From assembly GCF_900218065.1 (NCBI RefSeq), contig NZ_OBMU01000002.1, forward strand, positions 1-50,220: a stretch of 50,220 nucleotides of DNA, read 5' to 3'. Positions within the stretch are counted from its first letter, which is position 1. The number at the start of each line of letters is the position of its first letter. The notes under the pieces are model-generated. The model was not told the origin of the DNA, made no database searches, and worked only from the letters and a program-made list of their open reading frames with translations. The translations under genes were made by a program, and so were the position numbers. Positions 26,546-35,306 of the stretch are shown in pieces. Origin of the DNA: Novosphingobium sp. Chol11. Its GTDB lineage: Bacteria; Pseudomonadota; Alphaproteobacteria; Sphingomonadales; Sphingomonadaceae.

Positions 26546-27532
26546 TCAGGACGCAGGCTGGAGGGTCAGGAGCACCTTCCCCTTCACCTTGCGCTTTTCG
26601 AGATGTTGGAGCGCGGCCACTGCGTCAGGCAGAGCAAAGCGCGTGTCGATGACGGGTTTGAGCGAGCCGTCCGCCAGCCAGGCGAGCAGCTGGCGCATGT
26701 TTTCGCCCTGCGCGACCGGATCGGCGCGGACGCTGTTGCCCCAAAGGACGCCGACCGCCGACGCGCTTTTGAGCAACAAAAGGTTGGCCGGAATTGACGG
26801 GATGTCCCCACCCGCAAAACCGATGACGAGCAGCCGGCCGCCCCATGCGAGGCTTTTCACCGCCGTCAGGTTCATGGGGCCGCCGACAGGATCATAGACG
26901 ACATCGACGCCCTTTCCGTCGGTCAGCTGCTTGATGCGTTCGCGCAGATCCTCCTGCGCATAGTCGATGAGGTCATCCGCCCCCTGAGCCTTGGCGAGCG
27001 CGAGCTTTTCCGCGCTGGACGCGGCAGCGATCACGCGCGCGCCCATATGCTTGCCAAGTTCCACGGCAGTAAGGCCAACGCCACCGCCCGCGCCCAGCAC
27101 GAGCAGCGATTCGCCGGGCTTCAACTGCGCGCGGTCCTTCAGCGCATGATAGGAGGTGCCATAAGTAATGGAGATGCCCGCGGCGACTTCCAGGTCGACG
27201 CCGTCGGGCACCGGCCAGACCTGCGTCGCGGGCACCCGCACCTGCTCGGCAAAGGCGCCGCTGCCGGTGAAGGCGATGACGCGGTCCCCGATAGTGAAAC
27301 CCTTTACGTCAGGTCCAACGGCGGCGATGCGCCCCGCTGCTTCACTACCGGGAACGAACGGCAGGGCTGGCTTTGTCTGATATTTGCCCTGCACGATCAG
27401 CACGTCGGGATAATTCACCCCGGCGGCTGCCACGTCGATCACCACTTCCCCCGGCCCTGCTTGTGGCTCGGGGAAATCGCCATGGTGCAACTCTTCGACC
27501 GGCGCGAATGCGCTGCAGATCATGGCTTTCAC
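26546..27532 (-). CDS. NADPH:quinone oxidoreductase-like MDR protein
   Basis: A 328-residue zinc-free medium-chain reductase of the quinone-oxidoreductase/enoyl-reductase type. It shows GVNYPDVLIVQGKY, YGTSYHALKDRA and the coenzyme loop LGAGGGVGLTAVELG. There are no zinc-binding cysteines. The GTG at 27532 is preferred because AAGGAGAG stands six bases before it; a GTG at 27550 is the alternative. It is the first gene of the series running to the P450. It could reduce an enoyl or enone group, or a quinone. A LysR-type box lies about 92 bases upstream. Confidence 0.9.
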   Translation of the reverse strand: MKAMICSAFAPVEELHHGDFPEPQAGPGEVVIDVAAAGVNYPDVLIVQGKYQTKPALPFVPGSEAAGRIAAVGPDVKGFTIGDRVIAFTGSGAFAEQVRVPATQVWPVPDGVDLEVAAGISITYGTSYHALKDRAQLKPGESLLVLGAGGGVGLTAVELGKHMGARVIAAASSAEKLALAKAQGADDLIDYAQEDLRERIKQLTDGKGVDVVYDPVGGPMNLTAVKSLAWGGRLLVIGFAGGDIPSIPANLLLLKSASAVGVLWGNSVRADPVAQGENMRQLLAWLADGSLKPVIDTRFALPDAVAALQHLEKRKVKGKVLLTLQPAS

Positions 27533-27621
27533 ATCACTCTCCTTGAACACACCTACTGGGCATGCATGACCTGATTAGGCCTTTGGAAGCGATGCTACCA
27601 TTTCGTATTTCCGACGCATGA

Positions 27622-27638
27622 CATCAGAAAAACTGATG
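27622..27638 (-). promoter_or_regulatory. LysR-type box before the quinone oxidoreductase operon
   Basis: CATCAG-AAAAA-CTGATG is an inverted repeat whose core fits T-N11-A (27624-27636). It lies between the lysR stop and the quinone oxidoreductase start, where an activator site is expected. Confidence 0.4.
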
Positions 27639-27656
27639 GATAGGCAGCGCAAGAAG

Positions 27657-28562
27657 CTATTTTCCTGATCCGCCAATTTGCCTGCCCCATTGCCGGGCGA
27701 ATTCGTGAAAGGCGCGGCAGGCCTGGGGCTGCTGGGTATCGCGGCGGCTAACCAAGCTCACGATGCGAGTGAAGTGCAGTTCCGGCACAGCCAGTTCGAC
27801 CAGCTCGCCGCGCGCCAGTTCATCGGCGACGGTCAGGCTGGATAGGCAGGCGAGCACCGCGCCGTCGCGGACGATGCGCTTGATCGCTTCCACGCTTTCG
27901 CCTTCGAACATGATGTTGAGCGAGTTCATCGACTTGAGCGTTTCGACCGTGAAGGAGATGCGTTCGCTCGACAGGGTTTTTTCCAGCGCCCATGGCTGGT
28001 CGCCAAGGTCCGCGAGCGGCACCGCCTTACGTCCGGCGAGGGGATGGTCCGGCGCGGCGCACACAACCAGCCGATCGCGCAGCCATGGCTCGGCCTCCAG
28101 ATAGCTGCTGTTGACCGGTGCACCGACGAAGCCGACGTCTAGCGCCATGTTGCGCACGCCCTCCATCACCTCATGGGATGGCATGATGCGCATTTCCACC
28201 CGGACGCCGGAGTGCAGGCGCATGAAGGCGGCGCAGAGGCCGGGCAGCACATAGTCGCCGACGGGAACCGCCGCCCCTATGCGCAGCCGCCCGCGCACTT
28301 CTTCAGGCAGGGAAAGGGATTCAAGGTCCGCGACCTGCACCAATATGCCGCGCGCCATTTCAAGGATCGGGCGACCCCGGTCAGTCAGCAGCATGCGGCG
28401 GCCCGACCGGGCGAACAGCTGCACGCCCAGATGGGTTTCAAGGTCCTTGAGCGACATGCTCGCCGCCGAGGGGCTGAGCCCGATCTCGTCAGCCGCGCCC
28501 GCCACGCTGCCGGTGCGGGCGACGGCTTCGAATACCGCGATCTGGCGTAATGTTATCCTCAC
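27657..28562 (-). CDS. LysR-family transcriptional regulator
   Basis: A 301-residue regulator. The N-terminal helix-turn-helix is at about 1-60 (FEAVARTGSVAGAADEIGLSPSAASMSLKDLE), followed by a periplasmic-binding-like ligand domain. The GTG at 28562 is preferred over upstream frames that run into the SRPBCC gene 16 bases away; length then matches the family. It is co-directional with, and directly before, the operon led by the quinone oxidoreductase. The LysR box in between supports control of that operon. Confidence 0.92.
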   Translation of the reverse strand: MRITLRQIAVFEAVARTGSVAGAADEIGLSPSAASMSLKDLETHLGVQLFARSGRRMLLTDRGRPILEMARGILVQVADLESLSLPEEVRGRLRIGAAVPVGDYVLPGLCAAFMRLHSGVRVEMRIMPSHEVMEGVRNMALDVGFVGAPVNSSYLEAEPWLRDRLVVCAAPDHPLAGRKAVPLADLGDQPWALEKTLSSERISFTVETLKSMNSLNIMFEGESVEAIKRIVRDGAVLACLSSLTVADELARGELVELAVPELHFTRIVSLVSRRDTQQPQACRAFHEFARQWGRQIGGSGK

Positions 28563-28578
28563 TTGCCGGTGGCGGCGA

Positions 28579-29097
28579 TCAGCTGATCTCGCCCCGGTGC
28601 ATGGCTTCGGCACGGGCTTTCAAAGCCTTGGCCGTGTCGTTGAAGGCGCGCGTAACCCAGGGTCCGCAGAAGCGCATGACGTGGATGCCGTTGGGGCCGG
28701 TAAAGGCGTCAGTTGATTGATAGCGGCACTTTTCGGGCCCAAGTTCCTCGATGATCTGATCGCGGCGAGCGGGATAGGGCCATGCTTCATTGTCGGGCAG
28801 CTCCCAGGACAGAAGACGGCCGGGCTCGAAGGCGCAGACATATTCGCAGTTGGGCGCAAGCGAACCGGGATTGGCGTAATTGTTGAGCCGCATATAGACC
28901 GGCGCACCCATTTCCAGCGTCGATTCCGCCCAGACGCAGAAGGGGTTCCATTCCCCATAGCGGGGCATGTCGGTCAGGATTTTCCAAACGACCATCGCAG
29001 GCGCGTCGATTTCGACGGGGTCGGACGCGACCAGCGTCTCGGGATCATAAACTTTGAACGGATCGAAACGATCAGCAGTCAGGGTTTGCGTGGACAT
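28579..29097 (-). CDS. SRPBCC-fold protein
   Basis: A 172-residue helix-grip (START/Bet v1-like) protein: VEIDAPAMVVWKILTDMPRYGEWNPF is the typical first strand and helix region, and FEPGRLLSWELPDNEAWPYP lies in the middle. This fold binds hydrophobic ligands and includes cyclases, hydratases and lipid carriers. The ATG at 29097 has GAGGAGAAGAGG upstream. It is followed by lysR after 16 bases and is divergent from the GMC oxidoreductase. A role in binding steroid-like compounds is possible but not shown. Confidence 0.82.
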   Translation of the reverse strand: MSTQTLTADRFDPFKVYDPETLVASDPVEIDAPAMVVWKILTDMPRYGEWNPFCVWAESTLEMGAPVYMRLNNYANPGSLAPNCEYVCAFEPGRLLSWELPDNEAWPYPARRDQIIEELGPEKCRYQSTDAFTGPNGIHVMRFCGPWVTRAFNDTAKALKARAEAMHRGEIS

Positions 29098-29186
29098 CCT
29101 CTTCTCCTCGATAAGGGCGAACCGGCAGGCGTGCCGCCTCTGTTTGGCAACGCGAATATCGCAGGTTCCGCTACGTGTCGCGCTTG

Positions 29187-29200
29187 TTTGCGTAGACAAT
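29187..29200 (-). promoter_or_regulatory. candidate motif CTACGCAAA, divergent promoter region
   Basis: ATTGTCTACGCAAA on the minus strand in the 288-base divergent gap 29098-29385. The 9-base core recurs at 43721-43729 between the Rieske and isomerase genes and resembles the GTTACGCAGA sites. No other structure was seen in the gap. Confidence 0.25.
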
Positions 29201-29385
29201 AACAGGCAGCTTCTGCCGGTCAATGGCGGCGCGCGGGGTAAATCCGGCTTGACCTGCGTATCATATTGACCAATTCAGCGCGCAACACGTCATCCGCGAT
29301 CCAGCCTGCACCGGTACTTCTGCCGAGTCCCGGCGCCGTAGCATCGTAGAAGATAATGGACGTTGGAATTCGCGCGGGAGAGATC

Positions 29386-30978
29386 ATGGCCGACAGTTAC
29401 GACTTCATCATCGCTGGCGGCGGATCGGCAGGATGCGTGCTCGCTGGGCGCCTGTCTGAAGATCCGCGTAATCGCGTGCTGCTGCTGGAGGCGGGCGGCA
29501 GGGACAACAGCGTCTTCATCCACGCGCCGGGCGGACTGCTGCCCATCATGTATCGCGGCATGTTCCAGTGGATGCATGTCAGCGTGCCGCAGGCCAATGC
29601 AGGCGGGCGGCAGATGTATACGCCGCGCGGCAAGGTGCTGGGCGGTTCATCCTCCATCAACGGCATGGTTTATGACCGGGGCGCGGCGGCGGACTATGAC
29701 GGCTGGCGTCAGTTGGGGAATGAAGGGTGGAGCTATGACGATGTGCTGCCCTATTTCAAGAAGCTGGAGGATTTTCAGCCGGGCGGCGAAGAAGGCTATC
29801 ATGGCCAGGGCGGGCCAGTGCTGGTCACGCGGCCCGGCATCAACAATCCGCTGGCCAAGGCGTTTCGCGATGCTGCGGTCGCGGCGGGCGTTCCCTATAA
29901 TGACGATCCCAGCGGATCGCAGCGCGAGGGCGTGGTGCCCGCCGATGTCACCGCGTCGGCCGGGCGGCGATGGAGCGCGGCGCGCGCCTATCTGACGCCT
30001 GCGCGGAGGCGGCCCAACCTTCGCGTGATCACGGGCGCGAATGTGGAGCGGGTGATCGTCAAGGACGGCCGCGCGACTGGCGTTGCGTGGCGGCGCGAGG
30101 GGCAGCTGGAAGAGGCGAATGCGACGCGCGAGGTGGTCCTGTCGGCAGGCTCCATCCATTCGCCCTGGATCCTGATGCTCTCGGGGATTGGACCAGCGGA
30201 CCATCTGCGCCAGACCGGGGTGCCGGTGGTGCATGACCTGCCCGGCGTCGGCCAGAACTACCGCGATCATGTGGCGGTCAGCGTGAAGCAATATTGCACG
30301 CAGCCCGTGTCGCTCTTCAACGTTTTCCATCCGGTCGTGGCGGCCAAGGCCGTCGCAAACTTCCTGCTGTTCCGCAAGGGGCCCTTGGCGAGTCCTCCGG
30401 CGGAGATCGGCGCCTATCTCAAGACCATGCCAGGCGCGGAATATCCCGATGTGAAGGTGCATTTCGCCATGGCGCTTTACGAAGCGATGGGGCGCAAGCT
30501 GATCATGGAACATGGCTATTTCGCGCATATTGACCTCTTGAACCCGGAGAGCGTGGGCGAAATCAAGCTGACCGGTCCCGACGCATCCGCGCCGCTGTCG
30601 ATCGATCCCAACATACTTTCGACCCCCAATGACATGGCGATGGGCCGCGCAGCGATCCGTGCGGTGCGCAACATCTTCGCGCAAACCCCCTTCGATCCCT
30701 TCCGGGGAGAGGAACTGGCGCCCGGCGCAAGCATCCAGTCGGATGACGAGCTGGACGCCTATCTGCGCGAGACGGCGATTTCCGATATTCACGCGGTGGG
30801 CACCTGCCGCATGGGGCATGACCCGATGGCGGTCGTCGATCCGCAGCTGCGGTTGCGCGGCATCGATGGGCTTCGGGTGGTCGATGCATCCGTCATGCCA
30901 CGCGTGCCGGGCGGCAACACCAACGTCCCCACGATGATGGTGGCCGAAAAGGCGGCGGACATGATCTTGAAAGCCTGA
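29386..30978 (+). CDS. GMC-family FAD oxidoreductase
   Basis: A 530-residue glucose-methanol-choline-family dehydrogenase that oxidises an alcohol with FAD. The dinucleotide motif GGGSAG is at residues 11-16, signature 1 in [19 protein letters not shown], signature 2 in [16 protein letters not shown], and the catalytic His in [12 protein letters not shown] with the partner Asn in [11 protein letters not shown]. The ATG at 29386 follows GGGAGAG; an earlier ATG at 29356 lacks one. It is closest to choline and aliphatic alcohol dehydrogenases. It begins a four-gene plus-strand operon with three SDRs. Confidence 0.93.
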   Translation: MADSYDFIIAGGGSAGCVLAGRLSEDPRNRVLLLEAGGRDNSVFIHAPGGLLPIMYRGMFQWMHVSVPQANAGGRQMYTPRGKVLGGSSSINGMVYDRGAAADYDGWRQLGNEGWSYDDVLPYFKKLEDFQPGGEEGYHGQGGPVLVTRPGINNPLAKAFRDAAVAAGVPYNDDPSGSQREGVVPADVTASAGRRWSAARAYLTPARRRPNLRVITGANVERVIVKDGRATGVAWRREGQLEEANATREVVLSAGSIHSPWILMLSGIGPADHLRQTGVPVVHDLPGVGQNYRDHVAVSVKQYCTQPVSLFNVFHPVVAAKAVANFLLFRKGPLASPPAEIGAYLKTMPGAEYPDVKVHFAMALYEAMGRKLIMEHGYFAHIDLLNPESVGEIKLTGPDASAPLSIDPNILSTPNDMAMGRAAIRAVRNIFAQTPFDPFRGEELAPGASIQSDDELDAYLRETAISDIHAVGTCRMGHDPMAVVDPQLRLRGIDGLRVVDASVMPRVPGGNTNVPTMMVAEKAADMILKA

Positions 30979-31012
30979 CGCTGTTGCGATCGGGAACATA
31001 AAGGAGAGGCCG

Positions 31013-31957
31013 ATGTCTGAACTGCGTTTCGACGATAAGGTGGCAATCGTCACGGGTGCGGGAGGCGGGTTGGGCAAAGCCTATGCTGCCCTGCTCGCTG
31101 CCCGTGGAGCCAAGGTGCTGGTCAACGACCTGGGCGGCAATTTCCAGGGTGAGGGCAAGGATCAGGGCTATGCGGACGCAGCAGCCCAGGAAATCCGCGA
31201 TGCTGGCGGGATTGCAGAGGCCAATGGCGACAGCGTCGCGACATCGGCTGGCGCGCAGGCGATCGTGCAGGACGCGCTGACGCGATGGGGCCGCGTCGAC
31301 ATTCTGGTCAATAACGCTGGCATCGTCAGCGCGTCAGGCACCCTTTCCGACGTCACAGATGAACAGTGGGACAAGGACATGGCGGTGTCGGCCAGCGGCA
31401 CCTTTTACCTGTGCCGCGCGGTCTGGGACGGCATGCTGGAGCGGAATTTCGGGCGGATCGTCAACATCTCGTCAGGCTCCTGGTTCGGCATGGGGAGCGC
31501 GGTGCCCTATCCCGCCGCCAAGGGTGCGGTGTGGGCGATGACGCGCGGGCTGGCCGCGGCGACCCAGGCGCAGGGCAAGGACGTCAAGATCAATGCGATC
31601 ATGCCGATCGCGGGCAGCCGGATGACGCAGCTGATGGGCCCTGAGATACACGGCCTGATGGAGCGCGACTTCCCCGCGCGCGCGGTTGCGCCGGTGGTAG
31701 CGATGCTGGCTCATGACAGCGCGCCCTGCAATGGCGAGATGTTCACCGCAGGGGGCGGCGGCTATACGCGGGTGTTCGCAGGTGTCACGCGGGGCTACCG
31801 CGCGACGGACAAGGACTGGACCCCTGAAACGGCGCTTGCACAATTTGACGCAGTGATGGACACGAACGGCTTCCACATCCCCGCAGGATCGATGGATGAA
31901 GCCGCCCTCTATACCTCGGACGTGCCCTGGGACGCGTTCAAGGCCTATATTCAGTAG
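31013..31957 (+). CDS. SDR, 3-hydroxyacyl-CoA/17beta-hydroxysteroid dehydrogenase-like
   Basis: A 314-residue SDR resembling the N-terminal domain of multifunctional enzyme 2 and Hsd4A of sterol side-chain degradation. TGAGGGLG is at 14-21, VNDLGG (38-42) is characteristic of that subgroup, NNAG at 100-103, and Tyr166-x3-Lys170 (YPAAK) is catalytic. It is longer than classical SDRs by a C-terminal extension. AAGGAGAGG precedes the ATG. Oxidation of a 3-hydroxyacyl-CoA of a steroid side chain, or of a ring hydroxyl, is the likely role. Confidence 0.9.
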   Translation: MSELRFDDKVAIVTGAGGGLGKAYAALLAARGAKVLVNDLGGNFQGEGKDQGYADAAAQEIRDAGGIAEANGDSVATSAGAQAIVQDALTRWGRVDILVNNAGIVSASGTLSDVTDEQWDKDMAVSASGTFYLCRAVWDGMLERNFGRIVNISSGSWFGMGSAVPYPAAKGAVWAMTRGLAAATQAQGKDVKINAIMPIAGSRMTQLMGPEIHGLMERDFPARAVAPVVAMLAHDSAPCNGEMFTAGGGGYTRVFAGVTRGYRATDKDWTPETALAQFDAVMDTNGFHIPAGSMDEAALYTSDVPWDAFKAYIQ

Positions 31958-31983
31958 TTGATCAGCAAGAAAGAGCAGGAATC

Positions 31984-32778
31984 ATGACTGGCAGGTTGCA
32001 AGACAAGGTCGCCATCGTCACTGGCGGTGCACGTGGCATGGGCGAAGCTACCGTCCGCCTGTTCGCGCGCGAAGGCGCGAAGGTGGTCATCGCCGATGTG
32101 CTGGAGGCTGAGGGCCAGGCACTGGCCGCCGACATTGGCGATGCCGCGATGTTCCAGCGGCTGGACGTATCGGACGAGGGCAGCTGGACCGCGCTGGTCG
32201 ATGCGGTCATCGCCCGCCATGGCCGTATCGATGCGTTGGTCAACAACGCGGCCGTCGTGGCCTTCGGCCCCATCACCGCCCTTAGCGTCGAAGACATCGA
32301 CCGCGTTCTTGGCATCAACGTCAAGGGCACGATGCTGGGGATGAAGCATGTCGGGGCGAAGATGTGCGCCGCCGGACGCGGCGCCATCGTCAACATTTCG
32401 TCGGTGGACGGTCTTCGCGGCGTTAATTCGGTGTCGCTCTACAGCAGCTCCAAATGGGCGGTGCGCGGCTTCACCAAGAGCGCGGCGATGGAGTTTGGCC
32501 ATCAGGGCGTGCGCGTCAATTCGGTGCATCCGGGCGGCGTCAACACGGCGATGGGCAACCCACAGTCGCTGGAAGGCGACGCGAAGAACTACGGCTATGA
32601 ACGCGTGCCGTTGCAGCGGATCGGCGAGCCGGAGGAAATCGCCGCCGCCAGCCTGTTCCTCTGCTCGGACGAAGCCAGCTACATCTGCGGCGCTGAACTG
32701 GCGGTCGATGGCGGCTGGGCGGCCGGCTATTACCACCATTATCTGCCCGCCGCGCCGGCACCGCTGACATCGATCTAA
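31984..32778 (+). CDS. SDR, 3alpha/20beta-hydroxysteroid dehydrogenase-like
   Basis: A 264-residue classical SDR. TGGARGMG is at 13-20, ADVLEAEGQ is similar to the same place in Streptomyces 3alpha,20beta-hydroxysteroid dehydrogenase, NNAA is at 87-90, and Ser140 with Tyr153-x3-Lys157 is the catalytic set. It lies 26 bases after the preceding SDR in one operon. NAD(H)-linked hydroxysteroid oxidation or reduction is the best guess from similarity and context; position and stereochemistry are unknown. Confidence 0.9.
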   Translation: MTGRLQDKVAIVTGGARGMGEATVRLFAREGAKVVIADVLEAEGQALAADIGDAAMFQRLDVSDEGSWTALVDAVIARHGRIDALVNNAAVVAFGPITALSVEDIDRVLGINVKGTMLGMKHVGAKMCAAGRGAIVNISSVDGLRGVNSVSLYSSSKWAVRGFTKSAAMEFGHQGVRVNSVHPGGVNTAMGNPQSLEGDAKNYGYERVPLQRIGEPEEIAAASLFLCSDEASYICGAELAVDGGWAAGYYHHYLPAAPAPLTSI

Positions 32779-32799
32779 TCCCTTCCCTTTCGGAGAAGC

Positions 32800-33660
32800 A
32801 TGAACATGACTGAAGAAGAAAAGGTCTTTTCGGGCGGCGTGGCCGTCATCACCGGCGCGGGCGCTGGCATCGGTATGGGCCTTGCCCGCCGCTGCGGCCA
32901 GATCGGCATGACGGTCGTCGTCACCGACATCGACAAGGGCCGCGCCGACAAGGTCGCCGCCGAAATCGTGGCGGCAGGCGGCAAGGCGGAAGCGATCCAG
33001 CTAGACGTTTCGAAGCCCGAAGCGCTCGACGCGCTGGCCCAGGATGTGTTCGACCGGCACGGAGCCGTCCGCCTGCTGATCAACAATGCGGGCATCGAAA
33101 CCATCGGCAATGTCTGGGAAATCCCGACCGCGCGCTGGGAAACGACGCTGAACGTCAACATCCATGGCGTCGTCCATGGCGTGCGCGCATTCGTGCCGCA
33201 CATGCTGCGCGTCGGTCAGGAAGCATGGATCGCGAACCTGGCTTCGATTGGTTCATTCGGTCAGATGCCGACGCAGACCGCCTATATCATGAGCAAGCAC
33301 GCCATCCAGTCCTTCAGCGAATGCCTCTATCTGGAGATGCAGGTCGCGAAGGCGCCGATCAATGTCTGCTCGATCATCCCGGGCATGCTGAAGACCAGCA
33401 TCTTCGACGCCGATGCTGGCGTTGGCGAGCCGGAAAGCGCGGCAGGGCATCGCGCGACCATGGCCCATATGATGGCCAATTACGGCATGGACCTGGACGA
33501 AGGCTGCCGCATTTTCGTCGAAGGCATCGCTGCGCGGAAATTCTGGATTTCGAGCCAGCCGGAGATGACGGAACAGTCGCTCGCCGGTCGTATCGCCTTC
33601 TTCCAGGAACAGAGCAATCCGGAACTGGGCGAACAGCAGCGGGCGCTGCTGGGCATCTGA
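32800..33660 (+). CDS. short-chain dehydrogenase/reductase
   Basis: A 286-residue SDR with TGAGAGIG at 18-25, NNAG at 95-98, Ser149 and Tyr162-x3-Lys166 (YIMSK). After the core there is an extended C-terminal part (MANYGMDLDEGCRIFVEGIAARKFW) found in several hydroxysteroid or hydroxy-ketone SDRs. CGGAGAAGC precedes the ATG. It is the last gene of the operon and is followed at once by a strong terminator. Confidence 0.88.
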   Translation: MNMTEEEKVFSGGVAVITGAGAGIGMGLARRCGQIGMTVVVTDIDKGRADKVAAEIVAAGGKAEAIQLDVSKPEALDALAQDVFDRHGAVRLLINNAGIETIGNVWEIPTARWETTLNVNIHGVVHGVRAFVPHMLRVGQEAWIANLASIGSFGQMPTQTAYIMSKHAIQSFSECLYLEMQVAKAPINVCSIIPGMLKTSIFDADAGVGEPESAAGHRATMAHMMANYGMDLDEGCRIFVEGIAARKFWISSQPEMTEQSLAGRIAFFQEQSNPELGEQQRALLGI

Positions 33661-33664
33661 AAAA

Positions 33665-33703
33665 GCGGCCGGGCGGGTTGAACCTCGCCCGGCCCTTTTT
33701 TTC
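33665..33703 (+). terminator. intrinsic terminator
   Basis: GGCCGGGCG and CGCCCGGCC form 9-base arms around a short loop (itself with GGTT/AACC pairing), followed by seven T. It ends the GMC-SDR operon and may also serve the convergent SDR. Confidence 0.9.
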
Positions 33704-33704
33704 G

Positions 33705-34478
33705 TCAGGCCTTTGCAGCTTCCTGCTTGACGATTTCCAGGAAGAGCGGCCGTTCACCACCGCCATGCACTTCCAGCCGCGCGCCGCTGACATAGGCGGC
33801 GGACGGCGAACCCAGGAACACCACGGCTTCGGCGATGTCGCTACCCCGGCCCATACGGCCTAGCGGCAGGGAAGAAGCGATCCGATCCTGCGCGGCTTGC
33901 GAGCCATAGGTCATTTCCGCCGTTTCCGTTTCGATCAGGCCGACGATGATGGCGTTGACGCGAACTTCCGGTCCCCATTCCTGCGCCAGGCTGGTGGTCA
34001 GGCTGAGCAGGCCCGCCTTTGCCGCGCCGTAGATCGCTGTGTCGGGCGACGGACGTGCGCCGGAAACGCTGGCGATGTTGACGATCGATCCGCCCACTGC
34101 CTTCAGATGGGAATAGGCGGCCTGCGATACATGCAGGGGGGCCAACAGGTTCAGTTGCAGGATGCGTTCCGAAAAGCGCGGGCTGGCAGTGGCGGCATCG
34201 GCCTGCGGCGATCCGCCCGCATTATTGACAACCAGATCGATCCGGCCGTGCCGCGCCACCAGGTCCGCAATCCACGCGTTTACGGCCGACGGTTCGCGAA
34301 TATCGCATGCAGCGAACTCGGCCGTTTTGCCATCGACGCCGATCGGTTCGTCAGGCGCGGTGCGCCCGCATGTTGCCACGGCATAGCCTTCCGCCAGCAA
34401 ACGCCGCACGATCGCTGCGCCGATGCCGCGCGTTCCGCCGGTGACGATCGCGACCTTGCCTACACCCGTCTCGCCCAC
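33705..34478 (-). CDS. short-chain dehydrogenase/reductase
   Basis: A 257-residue classical SDR with TGGTRGIG at 13-20, NNAG at 85-88, Ser137 and Tyr150-x3-Lys154 (YGAAK). The frame begins with GTG at 34478; AGGAAGG lies eight bases upstream. The C-terminal end (GGGERPLFLEIVKQEAAKA) is longer than usual. It is divergent from the BaiE-like dehydratase with a 176-base gap carrying a TGTTACGCAGAT site. The pairing of an oxidising SDR and a dehydratase is what bile-acid dehydroxylation chemistry needs, though the SDR substrate is inferred. Confidence 0.88.
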   Translation of the reverse strand: MGETGVGKVAIVTGGTRGIGAAIVRRLLAEGYAVATCGRTAPDEPIGVDGKTAEFAACDIREPSAVNAWIADLVARHGRIDLVVNNAGGSPQADAATASPRFSERILQLNLLAPLHVSQAAYSHLKAVGGSIVNIASVSGARPSPDTAIYGAAKAGLLSLTTSLAQEWGPEVRVNAIIVGLIETETAEMTYGSQAAQDRIASSLPLGRMGRGSDIAEAVVFLGSPSAAYVSGARLEVHGGGERPLFLEIVKQEAAKA

Positions 34479-34589
34479 AGCCTTGTCCTTCCTCTTCTGA
34501 ATAATGCGCAGTCAGCACATCCATTTGAACGGCTCCATAGTCAATCCGCGGCATCTTTCGCCAGTGATAATGCAGTGGTCATTGCAGAT

Positions 34590-34601
34590 TGTTACGCAGA
34601 T
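34590..34601 (+). promoter_or_regulatory. candidate regulatory motif TGTTACGCAGAT, site 3
   Basis: Identical over 12 bases and in orientation to the site at 13116-13127 upstream of TonB receptor 1. It lies 54 bases before the BaiE-like start. Confidence 0.35.
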
Positions 34602-34654
34602 CAGGTATAGGATCGCATCAGAAGCGCATATCGCGTCAGAAGTGGAGAGGATTG

Positions 34655-35188
34655 ATGGCTTATACCCTGCAGCAGTTGAGCGACCTGGAAGATATCCGGA
34701 CCCTCAAGCATCGTTATTTCCGGGGCATCGACACGGCTGATCTGGCGCTGCTCGGCACCCTTTTCACAGAAGACCTGACCGTCGATTACCGGGGCGGCAC
34801 CTATCGCGTCCGGTTGGAAGGCCGCGACAACATGCTGGAGTTCCTGGCGAACAGCTTCCATTCCGGCGCCGTCGCCATGCATCACGGCCATATGCCCGAA
34901 ATCACGCTGACGGGCGAGGACAGCGCCGACGGGATTTGGTATCTCGAAGATATCTTCATCGACGTGGAGCGCAAAGATCACACCATCGGCAGCGCCATTT
35001 ACCGTGACGCTTACCGGCGTGAAGATGGCCTTTGGAAGATCGCGCGTACCGAATATGATCGCGTGTTCGAAATGATCCGCCCGCTGGCTGCGGATGCGCA
35101 GATCACCTCGCACCATCTCGCGACCGCAGGCCGCAAGCCAGAGCAGCGCAGCGACATCAGCCATTTGATCGAATGGGAAGCGGCTTGA
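34655..35188 (+). CDS. BaiE/Hsh2-like steroid 7alpha-dehydratase
   Basis: A 177-residue SnoaL-fold protein closely resembling bile-acid 7alpha-dehydratase BaiE of gut clostridia, which removes water from a 7alpha-hydroxy-3-keto-4-ene steroid. The first block HRYFRGID carries Tyr21 and Asp26, MHHGHMPEIT carries His76, and GIWYLED and the YDRVFE end also match. These correspond to BaiE Tyr30, Asp35 and His83 (reference from memory). Hsh2 of bile-salt-degrading sphingomonads is the expected relative. GGAGAGGATTG precedes the ATG. It stands between a divergent SDR and TonB receptor 2. Substrate specificity remains to be shown. Confidence 0.8.
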   Translation: MAYTLQQLSDLEDIRTLKHRYFRGIDTADLALLGTLFTEDLTVDYRGGTYRVRLEGRDNMLEFLANSFHSGAVAMHHGHMPEITLTGEDSADGIWYLEDIFIDVERKDHTIGSAIYRDAYRREDGLWKIARTEYDRVFEMIRPLAADAQITSHHLATAGRKPEQRSDISHLIEWEAA

Positions 35189-35209
35189 CCTAAAGGTGAT
35201 GCTCTTCCG

Positions 35210-35237
35210 CCACGGCCGGGCCATTTCCCGGCTGTGG
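35210..35237 (+). terminator. stem-loop after the BaiE-like gene
   Basis: CCACGGCCGGG and CCCGGCTGTGG pair over 11 positions with one G-T. No T tract follows, so termination would be weak. Confidence 0.4.
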
Positions 35238-35306
35238 ATGGAGAATGGAAGCGCGGGGAAACGATAACCCGTCAGAATAAAACCGGGCTTTTTTGGGGAG
35301 GAAAGC

